A stretch of DNA of 9,190 bases from CAYTTR01 sp964440805 (lineage in GTDB: Bacteria > Acidobacteriota > Aminicenantia > Aminicenantales > Aminicenantaceae), in assembly GCA_964440805.1 (NCBI GenBank), contig CAYTTR010000055.1, positions 1 through 9,190 on the forward strand. Direction: 5' to 3'. This document shows positions 1-5,347 of the stretch, piece by piece. Below the pieces are notes generated by a model. It made no database searches and was not told where the DNA came from. It saw nothing but the letters and a program-made list of their open reading frames with translations. The position numbers and the translations under genes are program-made. Numbering within the stretch: position 1 is the stretch's first letter; each line of letters starts with the position of its first letter.

Positions 1-99
1 AGAGTCGCAGACGGCGTAGAGGGCGTTTAGTTCGTGGAAGTTGCGGACTAAGTTTTTGCCCCAGTAGCCACACCCAACAACAGCAATATGTTTATTCAA
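1..99 (-). CDS. Gfo/Idh/MocA-family NAD(P)-dependent oxidoreductase, N-terminal part only
   Basis: Only the first 33 codons are in the window and the gene continues past the left edge. Translation from a TTG start gives an N-terminal Rossmann nucleotide-binding element: a beta strand (HIAVVG) followed by the glycine-rich turn GCGYWGKN at residues 9-16, then helix LVRNFHEL and a second strand ending in CDS. The GCGYWGKN(L)VRNF pattern is typical of the Gfo/Idh/MocA family, especially sugar-nucleotide 3-dehydrogenases of the WlbA/WbpB type used in surface-polysaccharide synthesis, but the substrate cannot be told from so short a piece. The TTG start is chosen because an AAAGGAG Shine-Dalgarno sits 8 nt upstream; the nearby ATG in another frame stops after three codons. 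The gene has the same direction as the lasso operon but is separated from it by the repeat region, and nothing visible links the two. Confidence 0.85.
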   Translation of the reverse strand, partial: MNKHIAVVGCGYWGKNLVRNFHELNALYAVCDS

Positions 100-107
100 T
101 GTTTCAT

Positions 108-114
108 CTCCTTT
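108..114 (-). promoter_or_regulatory. Shine-Dalgarno AAAGGAG of the oxidoreductase gene
   Basis: On the minus strand AAAGGAG lies 8 nt before the TTG at 97-99. It decides the non-ATG start. The 9-bp periodic DNA begins directly upstream of it (from about 119), so the repeat region occupies this gene's 5' untranslated and promoter region. Confidence 0.7.
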
Positions 115-129
115 GGGTTGGTTTATCTC

Positions 130-197
130 GTTTGTTTGGTTTGTCTCGTTTGTCTGGTTTTAAAAAAGGCGAGACGAGCGAGAAAGGCGAGACAGGC
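130..197 (+). repeat. Long inverted repeat made of 9-bp units, wobble-rich stem on the plus strand
   Basis: Three 9-nt units (130-138, 139-147, 148-156, type GTTTGTCTC) plus GTTTT (157-161) face GGC(168-170) and three units of type GAGACAGGC (171-179, 180-188, 189-197), with an AAAA loop. Paired as plus-strand RNA, 32 positions give 20 Watson-Crick pairs, 9 G-U pairs and 3 mismatches. Read as minus-strand RNA, the nine wobbles become A/C mismatches. There is no U-tract after the stem, so it is not an obvious terminator. Further 9-nt units of the GTTTATC type extend leftward to about 119. The AGCGTT array begins 4 nt to the right. Confidence 0.7.
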
Positions 198-201
198 AAA
201 A

Positions 202-354
202 AGCGTTGATAGCGTTGATAGCGTTTATAGCGTTTATAGCGTTAATTGCGTTTATAGCGTTAATTGCGTTTATAGCGTTAATTGCGTTGATAGCGTTAAT
301 TGCGTTTGTTGCGTTGATAGCGTTTATTGCGTTTGTTGCGTTTGTTGCGTTTAT
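202..354. repeat. 9-bp tandem repeat array 1, 17 units
   Basis: Seventeen consecutive 9-bp units of consensus (A/T)GCGTT(G/T/A)(A/G)T, with no indels. Variation falls mainly at unit positions 1, 7 and 8. Two plus-strand frames are stop-free across the array and translate as low-complexity tripeptides (for example LIA/FIA or SVD/CVY), which I regard as by-products of the period-9 structure. The right end reaches the exporter stop codon (351-353) and decays into TTGGTTTGG. A second copy of the same array, same orientation, lies on the other side of the operon at 7351-7449. Confidence 0.92.
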
Positions 355-2165
355 TTGGTTTGGATTGAGAGATAGTGTTTTGAATTTTTTTTGAAAGAGG
401 GGAATTTAGGAGAATGGTAGAGGGAATCATAGCGAGGGCCCAGCTCTTTCCATGTCCCTTTTTCCGTGATCCTTCCTTTCTCCAGAAGCAGGATCCGGTC
501 TGCGCTTTGAATCGTGGAGGAACGGTGTGCGATCAAAACGATGGTCAATTCCCCATGCAGTCGGTCCACAGCGTTTTGAATCTTTCTCTCGTTTTCTGTA
601 TCCAGTGAGTTCGTGGCTTCATCCAGAAGAAGGAGGGAGGGATGAGAAAGGAGAGCCCGGGCGAGGACTATCCGCTGTCGTTCCCCACCCGAAAGACGGA
701 CTCCTCTATCTCCGAGAACGGTTTGGAGCCCCTGTGGAAGACCAGAAACCAGTTCATCTGCGGCCGCTGTGTGGAGCACAGCCCAGATTTCTTCTGTCTT
801 GGCATCCGGACGAGCCACTCTCAAGTTAGACTCCACTGTATCATTGAACAAGAAGATATCTTGAGGGACATATCCCACAGATTTCCGCCACCGGAATATT
901 TGCTCTCCCCAGAGAGCTCTTCCGTCGACCCAGAAATCCCCTCTATCGGGAATCAAAAGGCCTATGAGAATATCGGCCAGAGTGCTCTTCCCGGCTCCCG
1001 AGGGTCCCACTATGGCCGTCATGGTGTTCACAGGAAGAGTGAGTGAAATGTCTTTGAGGGCCCAATGGTTCTGCTTTTTGTCATAGCGAAAGGAGACTTT
1101 TTCTAATCGGATTTCCTTTTTAAGGGGCATGGGAGAAAGAGAGGGGGATGGGTGTTTTTCTTTTACTTTTTCAATTTCTTCCTGGGTTTGATTTACTTTT
1201 TTAAACGAAGGGAGGGTATTTTTGATTCGCTGAAGACTCTGTTGGATTGTTGAAAAGCGCGGGAGAAGCCGGGAGAAAAGGAAAACAATAACCAGAAGAT
1301 GAACCGCAGGCAAATGAAAAAAGTGGATGGCCACATAAAAAAACAAACTCAGTGCGGTGACTGCTCCGATCTCATAAACCATGCGGGTCGATGAATTGAG
1401 GCGAATGTAGCGAATATTTTCAACCGCAAACTGATTCGTCAGTCTTCGGAAATGAGTTTTGAATTTGTTATCCAGGTTGTAACTTTTAGCAATTTTCATA
1501 CCATCCACATGGTCTTTGATTGTAGAAAAAAGACCCTCAAAAGCCTCACGCTGTTTTTCACCTGACCGATGAGCCTTTTGGTTTAGGGGCCGAAGAAAGA
1601 GGAAGATGGCTCCACCGCAGAGAAGGGCAAAACCAGTCATGGGAAGGGAAATCAGGAGAGCCACTGTGATGTAGACAGCTGCGAGGACCACCTGTCCGGT
1701 TAGTTTAAGGGATTCTCTTATGCCGTAGGATAGGGTTTCAAGGTCCATGGAGATGGTATGAATCATATCTGATTTTTTCTTCCGAATGAAGCTCAGCCAA
1801 TCCATGTGAGAGAGGGACTCATACATCCGGTCACGCAGAGATTTGACGTATCGATAGATCAACTTGGCATTTAAAACGGAATTGTATCTCTTGACCAAAG
1901 CGTAGAGAGTGACAATCAAAACATAAATCAAAAGAATTAAAGAAAGAGTGGGGGTGAGTCCCATTTTTCCTAAAATTTGGTTGATATACGAGGCGATTCC
2001 TGAATTCACAGGGCCTGTTCCCTCCAATCCCATCAACCCGAGAAGGGGGATAATCATAAGAAGACCCACTCCATGGGTCAGTCCAATGAAAATGGTGAGG
2101 CAAACAGACAAAACCGCCCGTCGGCCCACAGTATGGAGAAATGATTTAACGAAGTTCCAGTACAT
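351..2165 (-). CDS. Lasso-peptide ABC exporter (fused membrane and ATPase domains), D protein
   Basis: A 604-residue ABC half-transporter that should act as a homodimer in the inner membrane to export the mature lasso peptide and give immunity. Hydrophobic segments at about residues 17-45, 74-92, 157-192 and 265-300 form the type-I exporter membrane domain. The ATPase domain starts near 350 and is complete: Walker A GPSGAGKS 387-394, Q-loop Gln435, signature LSGGERQ 491-497, Walker B LLLLDEA 511-517 and H-loop His547. No C39 peptidase domain is present, as expected when leader cleavage is done by B2. The start ATG overlaps the end of the nucleotidyltransferase gene by 20 bp, indicating translational coupling. 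The TAA stop lies inside repeat array 1, so the last residues (SIQTK) are encoded in or beside repeat DNA and may not be the ancestral C-terminus. Last gene of the operon. Membrane and ATPase roles are clear; the cargo is inferred from context. Confidence 0.93.
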   Translation of the reverse strand: MYWNFVKSFLHTVGRRAVLSVCLTIFIGLTHGVGLLMIIPLLGLMGLEGTGPVNSGIASYINQILGKMGLTPTLSLILLIYVLIVTLYALVKRYNSVLNAKLIYRYVKSLRDRMYESLSHMDWLSFIRKKKSDMIHTISMDLETLSYGIRESLKLTGQVVLAAVYITVALLISLPMTGFALLCGGAIFLFLRPLNQKAHRSGEKQREAFEGLFSTIKDHVDGMKIAKSYNLDNKFKTHFRRLTNQFAVENIRYIRLNSSTRMVYEIGAVTALSLFFYVAIHFFHLPAVHLLVIVFLFSRLLPRFSTIQQSLQRIKNTLPSFKKVNQTQEEIEKVKEKHPSPSLSPMPLKKEIRLEKVSFRYDKKQNHWALKDISLTLPVNTMTAIVGPSGAGKSTLADILIGLLIPDRGDFWVDGRALWGEQIFRWRKSVGYVPQDIFLFNDTVESNLRVARPDAKTEEIWAVLHTAAADELVSGLPQGLQTVLGDRGVRLSGGERQRIVLARALLSHPSLLLLDEATNSLDTENERKIQNAVDRLHGELTIVLIAHRSSTIQSADRILLLEKGRITEKGTWKELGPRYDSLYHSPKFPSFKKNSKHYLSIQTK

Positions 2166-3369
2166 TTTTTTTGTTTGTAAATCCTCGCTGAAAAAAGAGA
2201 ATAGGCCTCAGGATATAATAAAGAGGGAAGGCCCAATCCGGTAAGGAGACTCGATCCCAATCTGATTCACGGTAAAACAGCTCTTTTATCCAGTAGAGCA
2301 GCTTGTGTTTGAGGTTAAACTCCCGCTGGCTTTTGTAAGTTTTGGCCAGCCAATGCTCTTTGGTGAGGGGTTTAAAGTAAAATCCTTTTGACCGGATGAT
2401 AAAAAAAAGAGATTTTCGGGATAGACTTTTAATGAGACGATTTTTGGGGATAATCTCTCTTAGTTTTTCCGGAAGAGGTGTTTGAAAAACTCTATTGGAC
2501 ACATAAAAAGCTTGGGCTGTATGCAGGAAGATATTAAGACGATGGGCTCGCTCTAAAAGCTTTTCCCATTTGATTCTGGGATTCTGATGGATGAATTCCG
2601 CCACATCACACAACCAGAACAGTCTGTAAAATGCGTGATTTGATCCATGTTCACAAAGATATAAGAAAGTCTGTTCTTTGGACAATGTGGGGATTTCTCT
2701 GCCTCCCAGAAGGACTGTTTCTTTGTTCTCCCACATGTCCTTGAAAGTCAGGGGAAGTCTTTGGGGGGTGCGGATCAATTTCCAGTGGAGGTCCACTCTG
2801 GTTTGACTGCCGCTGTTTAAATAATGGAAATGATGGCCGTTTCTCATGAATAAATCCACTTTTTTGAGGGAGGATTTTTCGGGGGGAGAGCGCCTTCTGT
2901 AATTTTTCTTTTTAAGTATTCTTTCTGCTTTTGATAAATCCTGGACCGGAATCATCATATCCAGGTCTTTTATAATTCTGGAATGAAGATTCCCGTATAA
3001 TTTCTGGCTAAGGGTTGGGCCCTTGAGGGGAATCGCTCTTACATGGTTCTCCTTAAACTCATCCAGGATTTCCACCAATTCGGCTGTCATGTGAAGGGTT
3101 CGTTGGGCATTCTGTTTATAGCTCTCCCTCATTTTGCCCCGGATACCGGCCGGAATGGTGTGTTTTCTCTTATTTTGGAGGCTCTGGTAAACCAAAGGAA
3201 GCACCTGGTGGTATTGAAGGAGAGAGAGTAAAGATTCCCAGTCGATTTTTTGAGGGAGAGACGCGGGATAAATTTGCTTTTTGGGGTTCCATCTCATCCG
3301 AAGACAGGAAAGCATCCATAGGAATTCCGGGGATGGATGAAACTGGGATAGGTTCAATGATTTTTTCAC
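2146..3369 (-). CDS. Nucleotidyltransferase-family tailoring protein (NTP_transf_5 type), lasso N protein
   Basis: A 407-residue protein of the uncharacterised nucleotidyltransferase family (Pfam NTP_transf_5, PF14907). Visible motifs: PLKGPTL at 114-120, Tyr125, then KDLDMMI at 134-140 supplying the Asp-x-Asp metal pair (Asp135, Asp137), and VDLHWKL at 192-198 giving the likely third acidic residue Asp193 followed by the family's HW pair. Members of this family recur in lasso clusters beside an HPr-kinase-like protein. As I recall, the pseudomycoidin homologue is linked to adding hexoses to the phosphorylated C-terminus, so a similar step on the phosphorylated peptide is inferred here. The start is GTG at 3367-3369, without a clear Shine-Dalgarno; a TTG five codons later is the alternative. 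It follows the precursor gene by 77 bp and overlaps the exporter start by 20 bp. The family call is firm; the reaction is not proven. Confidence 0.87.
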   Translation of the reverse strand: MKKSLNLSQFHPSPEFLWMLSCLRMRWNPKKQIYPASLPQKIDWESLLSLLQYHQVLPLVYQSLQNKRKHTIPAGIRGKMRESYKQNAQRTLHMTAELVEILDEFKENHVRAIPLKGPTLSQKLYGNLHSRIIKDLDMMIPVQDLSKAERILKKKNYRRRSPPEKSSLKKVDLFMRNGHHFHYLNSGSQTRVDLHWKLIRTPQRLPLTFKDMWENKETVLLGGREIPTLSKEQTFLYLCEHGSNHAFYRLFWLCDVAEFIHQNPRIKWEKLLERAHRLNIFLHTAQAFYVSNRVFQTPLPEKLREIIPKNRLIKSLSRKSLFFIIRSKGFYFKPLTKEHWLAKTYKSQREFNLKHKLLYWIKELFYRESDWDRVSLPDWAFPLYYILRPILFFQRGFTNKKNVLELR

Positions 3370-3398
3370 TAGTGAATTTTTCTTTTGGATGATTATTC

Positions 3399-3441
3399 TA
3401 ATTTAAAAAAATGGTGGTGGATTGGGTTGAAGTTTAAATTA
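3399..3441 (-). other. AT-rich inverted repeat between precursor and nucleotidyltransferase genes
   Basis: TAATTTAAA (3399-3407) and TTTAAATTA (3433-3441) are perfect 9-bp inverted arms around a 25-nt spacer, placed just after the precursor stop codon. It could form a weak stem in the operon mRNA that protects or separates the precursor message from the downstream genes. The stem is entirely A-U and no U-tract follows the second arm in the transcript, so it is not a classical terminator. A chance AT-rich palindrome cannot be excluded. Confidence 0.35.
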
Positions 3442-3446
3442 AGTTA

Positions 3447-3608
3447 TTAACTGGTTGACTGCCCCCAAACATTGTCAGGACTAGTACCTCCAGGTCCTGC
3501 CATGGCCTTCTTTAAATCAACTTTTTCAAATTTTGGCTTGACCCATTTCCGCAAGGCTTTTGGGGTATCGGATGATTTTTGTTTGGCTGTTTTCTTTTTT
3601 TTATCCAT
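3447..3608 (-). CDS. Lasso peptide precursor (paeninodin-like), A peptide
   Basis: A 53-residue precursor. The Lys-rich leader (residues 1-36) carries W22-x-x-P25-x-F27, a variant of the YxxPxL motif read by B1/RRE proteins, followed by VDLKKAM. The proposed core is residues 37-53, AGPGGTSPDNVWGQSTS: Ala37 as ring N-terminus, Asp45 as the acid at ring position 9, and an 8-residue tail NVWGQSTS with Trp48 as a likely plug and a C-terminal Ser53. The MAGPG...PD pattern matches the paeninodin class, which is phosphorylated on its C-terminal Ser. An 8-residue ring starting at Gly38 is the alternative. The position normally held by Thr (-2) is Ala35. The ATG is preferred over a longer in-frame reading because of a strong AAGGAG seven nt upstream, and the longer version would overlap B2. 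The gene lies 37 bp after B2. Calculated monoisotopic [M+H]+ of the cyclised core is 1599.70, and 1679.67 if phosphorylated once. Confidence 0.9.
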   Translation of the reverse strand: MDKKKKTAKQKSSDTPKALRKWVKPKFEKVDLKKAMAGPGGTSPDNVWGQSTS

Positions 3609-3615
3609 ACTCAAA

Positions 3616-3621
3616 CTCCTT
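3616..3621 (-). promoter_or_regulatory. Shine-Dalgarno AAGGAG of the precursor gene
   Basis: On the minus strand AAGGAG is followed by a 7-nt spacer and the ATG at 3606-3608. It is the best ribosome-binding site I see in the operon and fixes the precursor start against the upstream in-frame alternatives. Confidence 0.75.
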
Positions 3622-3645
3622 AAATATAAGTTTGGTTTGTTTTCT

Positions 3646-4092
3646 TCATTCCATTTCTTTGGTTTGATATCGGGCAAGGATGTGATAATCCGAAGCCTTA
3701 ACATATCCCACAATTCCCTCTGTTCCCTCCTTGAGCCAGACATGGGTTCTCAGACCAGACCCGGGCAGACGGGCAGCTCCATAAAAAAGGGTCGTCTTCA
3801 CACCCCGGTGCCTCAGCATAGCCTGGGCAGCCATGGCCCGGGTAAAGCAGGTGGTTTTGAGCGGCTGATAACGCCCTGCTTTGGATATGGATTTTTTGAT
3901 TTTGTTTTTCCATAGGTCCCGCTCAGCTTTTGAGATTTCCCTGGCTTTGGGAGGACGTTTGAATAGAGGTTCCAGGTGCCTGAAAGGCAAGGTCTTGAGG
4001 GCTATGCGGGCTGCCACCAGGTAGAAAGCTGCCTCCATCAAGAGGAAAGACTCCTTTTTCCAAAAATTAAACAATCTCACCGGAATCCTCAT
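3646..4092 (-). CDS. Lasso leader peptidase, transglutaminase-like B2 protein
   Basis: A 148-residue protein of the transglutaminase-like cysteine protease family (Pfam Transglut_core3), which removes the leader once B1 has bound it. The N-terminal stretch with aromatic and basic residues then FLLMEAAFYLVAARIALKTLPF (about 16-37) is the usual B2 amphipathic start. The catalytic Cys is Cys82 in TTCFTRAMAAQAML, and the catalytic His is His117 in RTHVWL. The acidic third residue usually sits about 12 residues after His; that site is Gly129 here, and the nearest acids are Glu125 and Asp135, so the triad partner is uncertain. The start overlaps the B1 coding end by 26 bp, consistent with translational coupling of the two partners. 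Length is normal for a stand-alone B2. Confidence 0.9.
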   Translation of the reverse strand: MRIPVRLFNFWKKESFLLMEAAFYLVAARIALKTLPFRHLEPLFKRPPKAREISKAERDLWKNKIKKSISKAGRYQPLKTTCFTRAMAAQAMLRHRGVKTTLFYGAARLPGSGLRTHVWLKEGTEGIVGYVKASDYHILARYQTKEME

Positions 4093-4387
4093 GGCTTACT
4101 TTTACCAAGCCCGCCTGGTAAAGGCCTTGGAGCAAAGCCGTGACCTCTTCAAGGCATTGGGCTCTGCTCACATCAAACTTCTCACCCAACCGGATGCAGA
4201 TCTCTTTAAGGGTGATGGGTTCCCTCATCCATTCCCAAATCAGACCCGCTGTTTCGTTCAGGCTGTAACAAAAGCCCTTTTTGGAATCGACAGCCAGCAG
4301 TTCATCGTCCAGTTGGCTGAATATCACCTCTTTGCACCGCCTGACCTTGGATTCAGGGTGCCATTTGTTTGATTTCATAAGGCTCAT
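4067..4387 (-). CDS. PqqD-like RiPP recognition element, lasso B1 protein
   Basis: A 106-residue PqqD-family protein (RRE domain) that grips the precursor leader and presents it to B2. The PqqD core spans about residues 20-96: strands QLDDELLAVDSKKGFCYSLN (25-44), then NETAGLIWEWM (44-54), then helices LKEICIRLGEKF and CLEEVTALLQGLYQAGLV forming the winged-helix bundle. These are the family's typical D-x-x-x-G-xx-YxLN-x-TA-xxIW signatures. A start at Met4 is also possible, and neither start has a clear Shine-Dalgarno. It lies 62 bp downstream of the kinase gene, the longest gap in the front half of the operon, and overlaps B2 by 26 bp. Confidence 0.9.
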   Translation of the reverse strand: MSLMKSNKWHPESKVRRCKEVIFSQLDDELLAVDSKKGFCYSLNETAGLIWEWMREPITLKEICIRLGEKFDVSRAQCLEEVTALLQGLYQAGLVKVSHEDSGEIV

Positions 4388-4449
4388 ATATCATGCTTTA
4401 ATTTTCTTGTCCACTCTCCATTCTCATTGTAAAAAAAACACCCTAATTT

Positions 4450-5343
4450 TTAAAGGTATTTTCTAAGGAACTGAACCGTTTTTTCTATCTCTTTTAAACC
4501 CCAGGGCCGGGTGAATTTCCAGATGGGAATACTTTGGGCCGCTTGGATTCCCCTCTCCCACTGACTTGCGGTCTGACCGATGGGCCCAAGCAGTTCGCTA
4601 CGGTAAGTGGCTGAAGTCAAAAGGCTCTTTACTGAATAAAGTCCGGTCAACCGCTTGATGTTGAGTTTGCCCCAGTCTAAAAGAAATATTTTTGATACAG
4701 GCAAAGGGTCCCGAAAGCTGGGGCTTTGTTGGGGAAGATGGAACTTATCCGACCGGAAATAATCCCTCTCCAGTTTTTTATGGTCCCATCCCAGAGCGTC
4801 CAGGGAATCCTTCCAGAGTTTAAGCCGTAGAGAAGAAGGATAAATGACAGGATTGGTGTCATGGACTAAATCAAGGCGGCAGAGGTCATCACCGACTACA
4901 GGATATCCCTTGTTGGTCAGCCAGGCTGCGAGTGTGGACTTGCCGGAACCCGCCGGTCCACAAAAAGCCACCGCCTGATTGCGAATTTTGACCGCAGCCG
5001 CATGAAAAATGGTATGTCCCCGTTGGTAGTTCAAAACTCCCCAGGCTGTACCCAAGAGGAAAAGACGTATCTCCCGTTTTTTGGCCTTTAATAAGGGCTT
5101 AATGACGATCTCATCCCCGTTACAAATGTGGTACTCACCTGCTTCCGGAAAGAAAAAACGACATTTGTTATTGGAGAAAGACGGGGGGCCTGGATTGAAA
5201 GATTCTTCCGGAACAGGGGATTTCAGGCGTATCTGGACATCCGGCCGGAGAAAGGAGCTGTGATTTTCAAATGCAAACCATTCCGGAATCTCCATTTGGG
5301 AACAAACGGTAAGTCCTGAATAATTATAATGCCACATTTTCAA
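4450..5343 (-). CDS. HPr-kinase-like lasso peptide C-terminal Ser kinase, K protein
   Basis: A 297-residue protein related to the HprK catalytic domain. Visible elements: FHAAAV at 113-118 with His114 in the place of the kinase's conserved His, the P-loop GPAGSGKS at 129-136, and VVGDDLCRL at 149-157 with the Asp152/Asp153 pair that binds metal in HprK. In paeninodin-type clusters such kinases phosphorylate the hydroxyl of the C-terminal Ser of the precursor; the precursor here also ends in Ser, which fits. The first ~100 residues do not match HprK's DRTGG-like domain and may be the substrate-binding part, an inference. The chosen start is TTG at 5341-5343, ten nt after AAGGGG; an ATG two codons later is a close alternative. 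The gene begins 4 nt after the cyclase stop. Confidence 0.88.
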   Translation of the reverse strand: MKMWHYNYSGLTVCSQMEIPEWFAFENHSSFLRPDVQIRLKSPVPEESFNPGPPSFSNNKCRFFFPEAGEYHICNGDEIVIKPLLKAKKREIRLFLLGTAWGVLNYQRGHTIFHAAAVKIRNQAVAFCGPAGSGKSTLAAWLTNKGYPVVGDDLCRLDLVHDTNPVIYPSSLRLKLWKDSLDALGWDHKKLERDYFRSDKFHLPQQSPSFRDPLPVSKIFLLDWGKLNIKRLTGLYSVKSLLTSATYRSELLGPIGQTASQWERGIQAAQSIPIWKFTRPWGLKEIEKTVQFLRKYL

Positions 5344-5347
5344 ATGT

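Noticed and set aside
202..354. CRISPR array or plasmid iterons
   Set aside because: Units are only 9 bp with no spacers; there is no Cas gene, Rep gene or DnaA-box cluster nearby.
88..394. Two overlapping plus-strand open frames over array 1 (Ser-Val-Asp/Cys-Val-Tyr and Leu-Ile-Ala type repeats)
   Set aside because: Their composition comes wholly from the 9-bp period; there is no convincing start signal and no family resemblance, so they are treated as repeat by-products.
642..1046. Plus-strand frame of 134 codons opposite the exporter ATPase domain
   Set aside because: It is antisense to strongly conserved ABC motifs and has no recognisable protein features.
3609..3743. Longer N-terminal version of the lasso precursor starting inside B2
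   Set aside because: It would overlap the B2 coding end in another frame, and the strong AAGGAG points to the ATG at 3606-3608.
4388..4449. Tiny leftward frame (MRMESGQEN) between the kinase and B1 genes, considered as a second precursor
   Set aside because: Nine codons with no leader motif and no suitable ring acid and spacing; not a credible lasso precursor.
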